From Candidatus Omnitrophota bacterium (GTDB lineage: Bacteria; Omnitrophota; Gorgyraeia; Gygaellales; Profunditerraquicolaceae), in the NCBI GenBank assembly GCA_026416665.1, contig JAOAET010000053.1, positions 1 through 45,164 on the forward strand: a DNA stretch of 45,164 bases, in the 5' to 3' direction. The notes under the pieces were generated by a model. That model saw only the letters and a list, made by a program, of their open reading frames with translations, had not been told where the DNA came from and searched no databases. Position numbers and translations under genes: made by a program. Positions within the stretch are counted from its first letter, which is position 1. Every line of letters begins with the position of its first letter. Shown piece after piece: positions 1 through 9,447 of this stretch.

Positions 1-618
1 GCTCTATATACAGTCTTACATCTCAAAGGGTTCATTTCACAAGAGGAACTACTTAGCTTTAGACAGGAAGGAAGCAATTTGTGCGGTCATCCTGATATGC
101 ATAAAGTTTCTGGAGTGGAAATGAGTACAGGCTCCTTAGGACACGGTCTTTCTATAGGAGCAGGACTAGCTTTCTCAGCAAAAATGGATAAAAAAGATTT
201 TAGAGTTTTTGTCTTAATGGGAGATGGAGAGACACAAGAAGGTTCTGTTTGGGAGGCAGCAGCATTTGCTTCACATCATAAACTTGATAATTTAATAGGT
301 ATTGTTGATCGAAATATGTTACAAATTGATGGCCCCACAGAGGAAATTTTACATCTTGAACCCTATCAGAAGAGATGGGAAGCATTTGGATGGGCGGTAA
401 GGGAGGTAAATGGTCATAATATTAAAGAACTAATTGCTTTACTTGAAAATATCCCTTTTGAGCGTAATAAACCTTCAATGATTGTTGCAAGAACAATAAA
501 AGGGAAAGGTATTTCTTTTATGGAGAATAATCCCGAATGGCATGGAAAACCATTAGCTGGTAAATTCGCTGAAATAGCAAGAAAAGAAGTAGAGGAGTCG
601 TTGGGAAAAGATGACTAA
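1..618 (+). CDS. Transketolase, N-terminal (TPP-binding) subunit, 5' truncated by window edge
   Basis: The frame is open from base 1, so the gene enters from outside the window; 205 residues are visible of the roughly 270 usual for a stand-alone transketolase N-terminal subunit. The TPP/Mg-binding motif GDGETQEGSVWEAA starts at visible residue 74, preceded by the SLGHGLSIGAG segment that lines the cofactor site, and WHGKPL lies near the end. With the C-terminal subunit encoded next (8-nt overlap), it should form a heteromeric transketolase transferring two-carbon ketol units between sugar phosphates. Its position at the head of a glycan cluster suggests it feeds an unusual sugar precursor, but the substrate cannot be read from sequence. 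Confidence 0.93.
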   Translation, partial: ALYTVLHLKGFISQEELLSFRQEGSNLCGHPDMHKVSGVEMSTGSLGHGLSIGAGLAFSAKMDKKDFRVFVLMGDGETQEGSVWEAAAFASHHKLDNLIGIVDRNMLQIDGPTEEILHLEPYQKRWEAFGWAVREVNGHNIKELIALLENIPFERNKPSMIVARTIKGKGISFMENNPEWHGKPLAGKFAEIARKEVEESLGKDD

Positions 619-1522
619 AAAAATACTTAGGGTGGAATACGGAAAATTTTTAGTGGAAATGGGAAAAAGATATTCTAATCTTGTAGTGCTAGATGGGGAT
701 TTAAAAGAATCAACTCAAACAATTCAGTTCCAACAGCATTTTCCTGAGAGGTTTATTGATTGTGGAGTTGCAGAACAAAATATGTTTGGTGTTGCTGCAG
801 GTTTGGCCCTTGGAGGAAAACTTCCGATAGTCCATACATTTGCTTGTTTTGCGTCGTTGCGTGCTTGCGAACAAATTAGAACATCAATTTGTTATCCAAA
901 ATTAAATGTAAAAATTGTAGTTTCTCATGGTGGTATAAGTGCAGGTTCTGCTGGGCCAACTCACCATGCTATTGAAGACATTGCAATTATGAGGGCTATC
1001 CCCAATATGACCGTTTTGGTACCCGGAGATAGCAAAGAAATGCGACAAGTTGTCGAAAAAGCACTTGCTTATAAAGGGCCTGTTTACATTAGGTTGGTAG
1101 CTGGTGATTTTGAAGATGTCTACACAGATGAGCATCAATTTTCGATTGGAAAAGCTACTATATTAAGGGATGGAAATGAGGTAACAATTATTACAACTGG
1201 AACAATGATGCAGCAAGCAGTTCTAGCAGCAGATGTCTTAAAAAGAGATTACGGGATAGCGGTTAGAGTCATCCAAATGGCTTCAATTAAGCCCATAGAT
1301 GAAGATCTTATTTATAAGGAAGCTAGAAAAACAAAAAAAATTATGGTAATAGAGGAACACAATATAATTGGTGGTATAGGAAGTGCAGTATGTGAGATTG
1401 TAACGAAAATTCCTTTTGTGACAGAAATAAAAAGAATAGGCATAAACGATCAATTTAATGATAGTTCTTTTGCTTACCAGAATGTTATAGAACGAGTAAA
1501 GGAAATATTATTTTCGCAGTAA
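611..1522 (+). CDS. Transketolase, C-terminal subunit
   Basis: This 303-aa protein has the pyrimidine-binding and C-terminal transketolase domains. The segment CGVAEQNMFG contains Glu55, the residue that in this family activates the thiamine diphosphate aminopyrimidine. GGISAGSAGPTHHAIEDIA and the later VIEEHNIIGGIGSAV are characteristic of the paired subunit. The ATG lies inside the last codons of the N-terminal subunit (8-nt overlap), so the two are probably translationally coupled and made in equal amounts. Length is normal for split transketolases. A related dehydrogenase-E1 or DXS-like role is possible, but the paired arrangement favours transketolase. Confidence 0.93.
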   Translation: MTKKILRVEYGKFLVEMGKRYSNLVVLDGDLKESTQTIQFQQHFPERFIDCGVAEQNMFGVAAGLALGGKLPIVHTFACFASLRACEQIRTSICYPKLNVKIVVSHGGISAGSAGPTHHAIEDIAIMRAIPNMTVLVPGDSKEMRQVVEKALAYKGPVYIRLVAGDFEDVYTDEHQFSIGKATILRDGNEVTIITTGTMMQQAVLAADVLKRDYGIAVRVIQMASIKPIDEDLIYKEARKTKKIMVIEEHNIIGGIGSAVCEIVTKIPFVTEIKRIGINDQFNDSSFAYQNVIERVKEILFSQ

Positions 1523-1556
1523 AAATATTTAATTCTTAAAGCCATAGGAAATAAAA

Positions 1557-2867
1557 GTGAAAGTGTATGAGGATAATAATTACTTCTTTAGACATTCGCT
1601 TAACAGTATTGTCACTCAATATTTATCATCGGCAATTTCTGTTCTGATTTCAATTACTAACGCTCGAGTTTTAGGTCCAGAAGGGAAAGGAAAATTTAGT
1701 TTAATTGTTTTAATACCTTGGTTTGCTGTGGTATTAGGTAGATTAGGAATTGGACATGCTGTGATTTATTGTGTTAAAAAAACATCAAAGACAAACCTTA
1801 TTATAAATAGTTTTATTATTGTTTGTTTTTTAAGTATTTTTTTAGTGGTTATAACACTTCCTTTAGTATTTCGGGTTAAGAATTTATTTTTCGAAAATAT
1901 AGAAGTAAAATTCTTAATAATTGCTTCTTTTTTAATTCCATTATTACTATTAGAAAATTATGTAATGGCTATATTTCAAGCACTTTATAGAATCGTTTTA
2001 CGCAACATGATTTCAATTATTCTATTATTAAGTAATTTGTTACTATTACTTATCTTGACAGCTGTTCTGAGGTTAGGTTTAACTGGGGCCATTATTTCTT
2101 TTATTGTTTCCGTAATTCTCTCTTTACTTATCTCAATACTATTCTTATTAAAAGAAATGAATTTCAAAGAAGCGAAGGTTAATTTAACTTTAATAAAAGA
2201 TTTACTAGAATATGGTCTAAAAACACATATTGGAAATGTTTTAAAAGATATGTCTTATAGGGGAGATATTCTAATAATTAGTTATTTTTTGAATCCTATC
2301 TCGGTTGGTTATTATATGGTAGCTGTTAATATAGCAGAAATGCTATGGAAGATTCCAGAAGGAGTTGGTAGTGTGTTATTGCCTTGTGCTGTTAAAATGG
2401 AAAAAACACAAGTAAAGCTATTTACACCTTTAGTTTGTAGAGGTGTTATTTTCCTAGTTTTTATTTTTTGTTTAATGGTATTTTTCTTTAGAAATAGCAT
2501 AATAAAATTTTTTTTCGGTGAAGCTTATTTGCCATCAGCCAATGCGCTTTTATTGTTATTGCCCGGTGTTTTTGCATTTGCTATTTGGAAAATATTAGCG
2601 AATGATTTAATTGCACAAGGATTACCGTTTTATTATAGCTTCACTTCTTTTATATCATTGGTAACTATGATCATTGCAGACTTTCTTCTTATACCTAAAT
2701 TAGGAATTAAAGGTGCCTCTCTTGCTTCTTCTATAGCGTATATAATCGCAACAGCTTTAATAATTGTTTTTTATCTACGTGCTACTAACAATAATTTATC
2801 AAAAATTTTATTACCTCTAAGAACTGACTTCGAGAAGTTATTAGAAACTTTAAAGCAAAACTTTTAA
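1557..2867 (+). CDS. Polysaccharide flippase (Wzx/MATE-like membrane protein)
   Basis: The 436-aa product is almost entirely hydrophobic, with about a dozen predicted membrane segments. The N-terminal stretch with TNARVLGPEGKGKFSL is typical of polysaccharide-transport flippases of the Wzx/RfbX type (MOP superfamily). Such proteins move lipid-linked repeat units from the cytoplasmic to the outer face of the inner membrane. Start is GTG with only a weak purine tract (AGGAA) upstream, 34 nt after the transketolase C subunit. Neighbouring sugar-modifying genes support this role. Substrate specificity is not visible. Confidence 0.87.
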   Translation: MKVYEDNNYFFRHSLNSIVTQYLSSAISVLISITNARVLGPEGKGKFSLIVLIPWFAVVLGRLGIGHAVIYCVKKTSKTNLIINSFIIVCFLSIFLVVITLPLVFRVKNLFFENIEVKFLIIASFLIPLLLLENYVMAIFQALYRIVLRNMISIILLLSNLLLLLILTAVLRLGLTGAIISFIVSVILSLLISILFLLKEMNFKEAKVNLTLIKDLLEYGLKTHIGNVLKDMSYRGDILIISYFLNPISVGYYMVAVNIAEMLWKIPEGVGSVLLPCAVKMEKTQVKLFTPLVCRGVIFLVFIFCLMVFFFRNSIIKFFFGEAYLPSANALLLLLPGVFAFAIWKILANDLIAQGLPFYYSFTSFISLVTMIIADFLLIPKLGIKGASLASSIAYIIATALIIVFYLRATNNNLSKILLPLRTDFEKLLETLKQNF

Positions 2868-2891
2868 AATAATATTAAAAAGATAATAAAG

Positions 2892-3542
2892 ATGGAAGAT
2901 TGGGTAAATTATTTTGAGCGAACACATGATAAAAGAAATTTATTTTTTTATAGTAAAAATTATAGCAGATTTATTGAAATAATAATTGAGAATACCCCAC
3001 AGAAAGGACGAATTCTTGAAATAGGTTGCGGTTCTGCATTAATCTCTTTACTTCTTGCCGATCTCGGCTTTAAAGTTACTTCTCTAGACATTAATAAAAA
3101 AGTCATAATGTATGCCAAAAACAAAATAATTTTAAATAATGTGACTATTAATTTTGTAGTAGGCAACATGTTTGTGTTGAGTAAGATTTTTAAAGTAAAA
3201 TCCTTTGATACTATATGCCACAGTGGTGTTCTTGAACATTTTAGCGATGAAGAGATAATATTGGCGTTAAGAGAGCAGAGAAAAATTGCACAAAAAGTAA
3301 TTTTCAAGATCCCTAATAATCGTAATAAACTCACAACAACACACTTTGGTAATGAGAGATTTCTTTCGAACAGTAAATGGATTGATTTAATAAAAGAAGC
3401 GGGTTTTAATAGCATTAACATATTTGGAAATAGTAACTTACCTAAATGTTTGTATCTTTTCATCCCTTATGTGTTTTTTTATAAAAGATTTAGCTTCTGG
3501 ATGAAATGGTTTAGTAAAAATACAATTTTTTTATGTAAATAA
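2892..3542 (+). CDS. Class I SAM-dependent methyltransferase
   Basis: A 216-aa protein with motif I ILEIGCGSALISLL at residues 41-54, the acidic strand-2 end (SLDIN) and the post-motif GVLEHF, which together define the Rossmann-type SAM-binding fold. It lies between the flippase and a CMP-sugar synthetase, so it most likely methylates a sugar or a glycan end group, but the acceptor is not inferable. The ATG is 24 nt after the flippase gene, with little Shine-Dalgarno character. The C-terminal 40 residues are rich in aromatic and basic residues and might contact the membrane. Confidence 0.85.
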   Translation: MEDWVNYFERTHDKRNLFFYSKNYSRFIEIIIENTPQKGRILEIGCGSALISLLLADLGFKVTSLDINKKVIMYAKNKIILNNVTINFVVGNMFVLSKIFKVKSFDTICHSGVLEHFSDEEIILALREQRKIAQKVIFKIPNNRNKLTTTHFGNERFLSNSKWIDLIKEAGFNSINIFGNSNLPKCLYLFIPYVFFYKRFSFWMKWFSKNTIFLCK

Positions 3543-3550
3543 TTAAACGA

Positions 3551-4255
3551 ATGAAAATATTGGGTCTTATTCCAGCAAGAATTGGCTCAAAAAGAATTTA
3601 TAAAAAGAATATTGCCTTACTCAATGATAAACCACTTATTAGTTATACGTGTTTTTGTGCGAGGGAATCTAAATTTATTAACCGTTTAATAGTTTCGACT
3701 GATTCTGAAGAGATTGCATCTGCGGCAAAAAAGTATGGTGCAGAGGTACCTTTTCTTCGACCCCGAGAAATCTCGCAAGAAAATTCTACTGAGTTTGAGT
3801 TTCTGGTGCACGCTTTAAATTGGTTCTCAAAATATGAAGACTATGAACCAGATTTAATTGTTGTGCTTTATCCAACTTCTCCGTTTAGAAAACCAGAATC
3901 TATTGACAGAGCGGTGGAAGAGATTTTGAAACATCCTGAGGCAGATTCATTGCGTTCAGTAAGACTTTGTTCTGAACATCCATATAAAATGTGGACTATA
4001 GAAAATGGTTATTTAAAACCTTTTATAGATAGTGAAAATCCTCATCTACATACTTTTTCTTATCAGATACTTCCTAAGGTTTATATTCAAAATGCGAGTA
4101 TTTATATTACTAAGCCATCTACTATCAGAAATAAAAAATCTTCTATTGGTGATATTGTTATTCCTTTCGTAATGGATGAGATAGAGTCAATAGATATAAA
4201 TACTCCTCTTGATTTTAAGATTGCCGAACTATTATTAAAAAATGAACTAGTATGA
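3551..4255 (+). CDS. CMP-sugar cytidylyltransferase (acylneuraminate/nonulosonate type)
   Basis: 234 aa. The N-terminal IPARIGSKRIYKKN is the CTP-binding signature of CMP-NeuAc/CMP-pseudaminate/CMP-legionaminate synthetases, followed by STDSEEIASAAKKYGAEV and VLYPTSPFRKPESIDRAV. Such enzymes activate an acidic nine-carbon sugar with CTP for glycan assembly. No nonulosonate synthase (NeuB-like) is present in this window, so the exact sugar remains open; such a gene may lie upstream of the window. The stop overlaps the next start in an ATGA arrangement, indicating coupling to the gene at 4252. Confidence 0.88.
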   Translation: MKILGLIPARIGSKRIYKKNIALLNDKPLISYTCFCARESKFINRLIVSTDSEEIASAAKKYGAEVPFLRPREISQENSTEFEFLVHALNWFSKYEDYEPDLIVVLYPTSPFRKPESIDRAVEEILKHPEADSLRSVRLCSEHPYKMWTIENGYLKPFIDSENPHLHTFSYQILPKVYIQNASIYITKPSTIRNKKSSIGDIVIPFVMDEIESIDINTPLDFKIAELLLKNELV

Positions 4256-5931
4256 TTAGAAATTTTTTAAAACAAAAATTTAGAAAAAATTTTGCATTAA
4301 GAAGAATAATAAGAAGTAGAAAATTAAAAAAATGTCAACCCTATTGGTTACCCTTATTAAAACAGTATAAAAAGTGGTCAGAGGTCTTACAAAAAAAATA
4401 TCAGAAACGTGTTTTGATTGCTACTAGTGTCGGTTCACATTTACCCGGAACCACTTTAGAAAGTTTGCTGGCATTAGCTTTAACCTTAAGAGATACAGAA
4501 GTGCATATTCTTCTCTGTGACGGTGTACTTCCTGCTTGTTTAGATTGTGTGTTAAATCTGACAATTTCTGAAAGAGATCTTGCTATATATGGACCACAGA
4601 GATTTCTTTGTAGAGACTGTTTTTTCCCAGCAGAAAAAATGTTTAGAGAATTAGGGTTAAATTTTCATAGGTACAGTGATTATCTGCTGGCAGAAAATAG
4701 AGAAGTTGCAGAAAAAATTGCTTCACAGGTATCCATTAGTGAAATAAAAAATTATCTATTTCATGGTTTATCTATCGGTGAACATGCTTTAGCTGGTGTT
4801 TTGAGATTCTATGCAGTTGGTGAACTTAGAAAAGAGTTTTATGGGGAAAATATCTTAAGAAGATATTTCAAAGCTGCCTTATTAACTAGTTTTGTAATAG
4901 AAAACTTGTTAGCTAAATATAATTTTGACTGCGCTGTCTTTCATCATGGGATTTATATTCCTCAAGGTATAATAGGTGAAGTTTGTAGAGCAAAGGGTAT
5001 AAGGGTTATTAATTGGAATCCAGCTTACAGACGTAAGTGTTTTATTTTTAGTCATGGAGATTCGTATCATCATACCCTTATGACAGAACCAATTGAGAAA
5101 TGGGAAAATATTAGTTGGGATGATAAAAAGCAAAATAGACTAATAGAATACCTTGAGAGCCGTTGGTTCGGAACAAACGATTGGATTTGGTTTCATCATT
5201 CAAAACCACAGTTTGATGTAGAAAGTATAGCTCAAAAATTTGGAATTAACTTTTCATTACCGTGTATTGGGTTATTGACTAACGTTATTTGGGATGCTCA
5301 GCTTCATTATCCAACTAATATATTCGCTAACATGCAAGAATGGCTTTTTGCCACTATTTCTTATTTCGAAAAAAGAAAAGATTTACAGCTAATCATTAGA
5401 GTTCATCCTGCGGAAATAAGAGGTAGTATTCCATCACGTCAGCCAGTTGTACAAGAAATAGTAAATAAATTTCCACGGCTACCTAAGAATATCTTTATTG
5501 TGCCTCCTGAGAATCCTATAAGCACATATCCTTTAATGCAAAAGTGTAATGCTATTATTATTTATGGTACAAAGACAGGTGTGGAACTTACTTGCATGGG
5601 GAAAGTAGTTATTGTTGCAGGAGAAGCTTGGATTAAAAATAAAGGATTGACTATAGACCCTAAAACAAAAGATGAATATTTTGAGATTTTAGATAAATTG
5701 CCTTCTATAAATCATATGACTGTAGAGCAAATTATAAGGGCTTATAAATATGCTTATCATTTTTTCTTTAGAAGAATGATTCCAATAAAATATATTGATA
5801 AAGATGAAAGGACTGGTTTTTATAAAATAAATTTAGAAAAAATTGAAGATTTATTACCAGGTAGAGATACGGGGATCGATGTTATTTGTGACGGGATTCT
5901 AAAAGGAACTGATTTTATTTATCCTCATTGA
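4252..5931 (+). CDS. Capsule/surface-carbohydrate biosynthesis protein with Cys clusters, putative glycosyltransferase
   Basis: 559 aa, soluble, resembling capsule polysaccharide biosynthesis proteins with a GT-B-like layout. The N-terminal domain holds CDG at residues 89-91, then CLDC (96-99) and CRDC (120-123), a five-cysteine pattern suggestive of a metal site. The C-terminal half has IIRVHPAEIRG and IIYGTKTGVELTCMGKVVIVAG, the latter like the donor-binding region of capsule and teichoic-acid type transferases. It is translationally coupled to the cytidylyltransferase, so a CMP-sugar donor is plausible. Family membership is recognised by pattern only; the activity is unassigned. Confidence 0.7.
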   Translation: MIRNFLKQKFRKNFALRRIIRSRKLKKCQPYWLPLLKQYKKWSEVLQKKYQKRVLIATSVGSHLPGTTLESLLALALTLRDTEVHILLCDGVLPACLDCVLNLTISERDLAIYGPQRFLCRDCFFPAEKMFRELGLNFHRYSDYLLAENREVAEKIASQVSISEIKNYLFHGLSIGEHALAGVLRFYAVGELRKEFYGENILRRYFKAALLTSFVIENLLAKYNFDCAVFHHGIYIPQGIIGEVCRAKGIRVINWNPAYRRKCFIFSHGDSYHHTLMTEPIEKWENISWDDKKQNRLIEYLESRWFGTNDWIWFHHSKPQFDVESIAQKFGINFSLPCIGLLTNVIWDAQLHYPTNIFANMQEWLFATISYFEKRKDLQLIIRVHPAEIRGSIPSRQPVVQEIVNKFPRLPKNIFIVPPENPISTYPLMQKCNAIIIYGTKTGVELTCMGKVVIVAGEAWIKNKGLTIDPKTKDEYFEILDKLPSINHMTVEQIIRAYKYAYHFFFRRMIPIKYIDKDERTGFYKINLEKIEDLLPGRDTGIDVICDGILKGTDFIYPH

Positions 5932-5948
5932 CGAGGTAAAGGTTCTCA

Positions 5949-6872
5949 TTGTGCTCTCAATTTATGAAAATATTTTTTTACAAAATAGTAGGAAGACTTA
6001 GTCTTTTTTTAGATTGTTTTAAAGAAACTGTGCTTATCAATCAAGAAGAAAAAGAACATAAGAAGGGTAAGGACATATATGATAGGACAGGATTATTAAC
6101 AGAAAAAAGTGTTAAAACGTTAAAAGTTAATTATAAAGATAAAGATATAATATTTCCTCTTTATAAAAGTTTTTCCCATTCATTTTGGAGAGCACAAGAA
6201 CTTTCTTTATTTTATAAATACAAAAATTATATTGTTTCGCCTATTTTAGATTTCGGTTGTGGTGATGGTTCTTTCTCAGCAAATCTGTTTGACCAGATAG
6301 ACTACGGTTTAGATTATGATGAAAAATCTTTAGAAATTGCAAAAAAGCTAGGAATATACAAATATATTTTAAAAACGAATTCATTAGTAATTCCTTTAGC
6401 AAATTGTTCAATAAGAACCGTAATAGCAAATTCGGTTTTAGAACATGTAAAAGAACTGGATTTAATACTAAAAGAGATAAAAAGAGTTTTAGTAGAGAAA
6501 GGACTTCTTATTTTTACTGTTACAACTTCAAAATTTAGTGAACACCTTATTAAGTTTTTTGGTAAGAAAGAGTGTGAAAAGATTAACCGTGAATATTATC
6601 ATAAAAATCTGTTGTCACTTTCAGATTGGGAAAAAAAATTAAGAATGTACGGTTTCTCTATTGAGAAAGTTCAACATTATCAAGACGAGATATTTACTTT
6701 TTGGTATAGAATATCTAGAATCTTTGGGAAGCACGGTTTAGCGAGATTATATCCTAATATTAGTGAGTTAATCTATAAAGTTTTTAACAGACAGATCACT
6801 AAAATGATTTACAAAGCGATTGATGTTCCTGATGAAGGCGCAAATATTTTTATTATTTCGAGAAAATGTTGA
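5949..6872 (+). CDS. Class I SAM-dependent methyltransferase
   Basis: 307 aa. Motif I ILDFGCGDGSFS lies at residues 99-110, followed by DYGLDYDEKSLEIAKKLG and the post-motif ANSVLEHVKELDLILKEIKRVL, typical of the Methyltransf_11 class. The C-terminal part may recognise a glycan substrate. The start is uncertain: TTG at 5949 has an AAAGG purine tract 6 nt upstream, whereas ATG at 5964 (residue 6) has a better codon but no well-spaced Shine-Dalgarno. The last 7 nt overlap the next gene. This is the second methyltransferase of the cluster. Confidence 0.85.
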   Translation: MCSQFMKIFFYKIVGRLSLFLDCFKETVLINQEEKEHKKGKDIYDRTGLLTEKSVKTLKVNYKDKDIIFPLYKSFSHSFWRAQELSLFYKYKNYIVSPILDFGCGDGSFSANLFDQIDYGLDYDEKSLEIAKKLGIYKYILKTNSLVIPLANCSIRTVIANSVLEHVKELDLILKEIKRVLVEKGLLIFTVTTSKFSEHLIKFFGKKECEKINREYYHKNLLSLSDWEKKLRMYGFSIEKVQHYQDEIFTFWYRISRIFGKHGLARLYPNISELIYKVFNRQITKMIYKAIDVPDEGANIFIISRKC

Positions 6873-8174
6873 TTTTTCAAAAAACAAATAAATTTTTATT
6901 TTTTTCCAAAATAATGACAATTATGGCTATTTTTTTTATGCCCTTTACAAATGTTTTTACGATTAATCTCAAATTCCCTTTAAAAATTTATGAGATTTTA
7001 CTTTCTATTTTAGTGCTTTATTTGATTCCGCACGGAAAAATTTTTATCGCACCTTGGTTGCGGAAAGAACAGGTTTTTTTATTTATTTTTTTGTTTGTAT
7101 TGAGTTGCATAACGTTATATCGTATTCTCTATCCACCTTCAGGGTTAGATACACAAGGGTTTATTTTTAGATTCGGCCCAGTAGGTGATTCCTTAAGCAA
7201 AATTCTATATTTGTTTTTTACTGCGTTATCTTATTTGTTAGTTTCGGTAATAACTTATCTTGAGGAAAGAAAGGTAATTATGGCTTGGTTACTTGGTGCA
7301 TATTTTTCTTCTTTGTATACGTGGTATCTCTTTCTTAGTTCACTACTTGGATTACCAACTTTTCTATTTCCAGGGACGGCTGGAGTGCAAAAATTTACAT
7401 ATCTTTCTTTTTCATTTATTCGTTCGGGGACCTTTAGTGAAGGGAATTTTATGGGTCTTTATTTATTGATTTCAATAGCTATAGCATTATATAATAGGAA
7501 ATATAAAACCGCCTTATTCTTAACTAGTACAGTTTTGATAACTTTTTCTACAATAAATTTTTTAGCTTTGTTATTTTTCTGGTTAGTATTTGGGATTAAA
7601 AAATTTTTATTAGAAAAGTCAGAAAAAAAATTCACAAGAGTGATAGTTTGTTTAGTGGTTGTTCTCGTAGTGTTTACTCTTTTATTCAAATCCAAATATT
7701 TAGAGTTAGTATTATTTTCTAAAATTTTTGGGGTAGGAAACGACATATTATCAAAATTAGATCGTATTAATCTCATTATTACTGGTATAAAGATGTTTTT
7801 AGATCATCCAATTATCGGAGTGGGGTTAGCAAGATATGGTTATTATTTTAGACATTATCAATTTATGGATATAAAAGATATCCAGCATTATTTTAAAATA
7901 ATACCTAATAATATTTATGTTGAGTTATTATCGGAGTTAGGGATAGCTGGTTTCATTACTTTTATGTTTTTTATTATTCGCATCTACAAATCTAGTTTTT
8001 TTTCATCAAGATATGGATTCGCTTAGATATGGACTATCTTCCATCTTTTTTGTTTTTCTTGCTTATCCAACATATTCTATAATGTTTATATGGGCGTATT
8101 TAGGAATTATTTCCGGGATTTATGCTAGATATAAAAGTTTTGAAACTATAAAAACATTTGCGGATAGTTCATGA
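6866..8174 (+). pseudogene. O-antigen ligase/polymerase-like membrane protein, frame interrupted at a T8 tract
   Basis: The first frame runs from ATG 6866 to a stop at 8024-8026 (386 aa) and contains about ten membrane segments plus the MFLDHPIIGVGLARYGYYF region typical of Wzy/WaaL-type proteins. Just before the stop lies T8 (7996-8003). Reading after one fewer T continues as HQDMDSLRYGLSSIFFVFLA and AYLGIISGIYARYKSF to a stop at 8172-8174. This supplies a final membrane segment usual for the family. Restored length would be 435 aa. It could be a broken gene, a phase-variable gene, one rescued by slippage, or a homopolymer sequencing error. Confidence 0.75.
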
Positions 8175-8227
8175 TGTAAAATTTTTACCAACCAGTAAAA
8201 TAACATAGGTGAACGAACGGAACGGAG

Positions 8228-8267
8228 TATAATCGGTAGGCAATTAATTTTACGTGGTAGTTATAAT
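8228..8267 (+). promoter_or_regulatory. Possible promoter region before the GT4 gene
   Basis: The 162-nt gap between the interrupted ligase gene and the glycosyltransferase holds two TATAAT hexamers (8228-8233 and 8262-8267). Neither has a convincing TTGACA at 16-18 nt. A direct repeat-like GAACGAACGGAACGGA precedes the first. This would be the first internal promoter of the cluster if real, but in such AT-rich DNA the evidence is weak. Confidence 0.25.
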
Positions 8268-8336
8268 AATTTGAAGTACTTTAGTAAGGAAAAAGTACCA
8301 ATAACAACACAAGAGCCTAAAGGAATTTACGTTAAA

Positions 8337-9446
8337 ATGAAATTAGCAATAGTTCATGATTATCTTAATCAATACGGTGGAGCTGAAAGGGTGATTGAAG
8401 TTTTAAGTGAAGTTTTTCCAAAAGCACCCATTTATACTACTATTTATGTACCTGAAAATTTACCGCAAAGTTTTAAAAGAATGGATATACGAACTTCCTT
8501 TATGCAATATCTACCGTTTTTAAAAAGACATTTTAAGAAATATTTACTTTTATATCCTAAGGCAATAGAGAGTTTAAATTTAAAGGGTTATGATTTGGTT
8601 TTAAGTAGCAGTAGCGCTTTTGCTAAAGGAGCAAACATTCCTAGTGGTTGTTATCATATTTGTTACTGCTATACCCCGATGAGATTTGTTTGGCACTATG
8701 AAAAATATATCGAAAGTGAAAGAATTAGAAAACCTATTCTTAAAATTTTGCCTTTTTTCATTAATCAGTTAAAACGATGGGATTTGGCAACAAATTCAAA
8801 AGTAAACTTCTTTATAGCAATATCAAAGAATGTTCAAAAAAGGATATGGGAATTTTATAAGCGTGAATCCGAAGTAATATATCCACCTGTTCAAACAAAA
8901 AATTTTACCGTATCAGACAAAATTGATAATTATTTTTTAGTTGTTTCTCGTCTAAACGGTTATAAAAATATAGGATTAGTTATAGAAGCATTTAATAAGT
9001 TAAATTTACCCTTAAGGATTATCGGTGATGGTCCTAATAGGAAAAGTTTGGAACTATTAGCAAAGCCTAATATCAAATTTTTAGGTAAAGTACCAGAAGA
9101 TGTTTTAAGTGAAAATTATAGCCATTGTCAAGCAGTTATCTTTCCAGGCGAAGAGGATTTCGGAATAGTGCCACTTGAATGTCAAGCCTCTGGTAGACCT
9201 GTTATTGCTTATGCTAAAGGAGGTGCTTTAGAAACCGTTGTTGAAGGAAAAACAGGGCTTTTTTTTTACAAACCTACCATAAGTTGCTTAATTGATGCTA
9301 TAGATAGATTTCAAAACTTGAAAAATAGATTTGATTCAAATGTGATACGTGAACATGCTTTACAATTTGACAAGGAGATATTTAAGAAGAAAATAAGACA
9401 ATTTATTGAACAAAAATATGAAATTTTTAAAAAAAGGAGAATTTAA
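8337..9446 (+). CDS. Glycosyltransferase family 4 (GT-B)
   Basis: 369 aa from ATG 8337. The first residues MKLAIVHDYLNQYGGAERV are the classical beginning of GT4 enzymes, which argues for this ATG rather than the in-frame TTG 66 nt upstream. The C-terminal domain has FLVVSRLNGYKNIGLVIEAF and EDFGIVPLECQASGRPVIAY, the nucleotide-sugar binding region with the EX7E-like pair of acidic residues. It probably adds a hexose, likely mannose or a GDP-sugar given the gmd gene next door, to a lipid-linked glycan. The sugar assignment is inference. A T9 tract inside this frame is not disruptive. Confidence 0.88.
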   Translation: MKLAIVHDYLNQYGGAERVIEVLSEVFPKAPIYTTIYVPENLPQSFKRMDIRTSFMQYLPFLKRHFKKYLLLYPKAIESLNLKGYDLVLSSSSAFAKGANIPSGCYHICYCYTPMRFVWHYEKYIESERIRKPILKILPFFINQLKRWDLATNSKVNFFIAISKNVQKRIWEFYKRESEVIYPPVQTKNFTVSDKIDNYFLVVSRLNGYKNIGLVIEAFNKLNLPLRIIGDGPNRKSLELLAKPNIKFLGKVPEDVLSENYSHCQAVIFPGEEDFGIVPLECQASGRPVIAYAKGGALETVVEGKTGLFFYKPTISCLIDAIDRFQNLKNRFDSNVIREHALQFDKEIFKKKIRQFIEQKYEIFKKRRI

Positions 9447-9447
9447 G

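Noticed and set aside
8271-8336. Upstream TTG start for the first GT4 gene
   Set aside because: Family proteins begin at MKLAIVHDYL; the 22 extra residues are not typical of the family.
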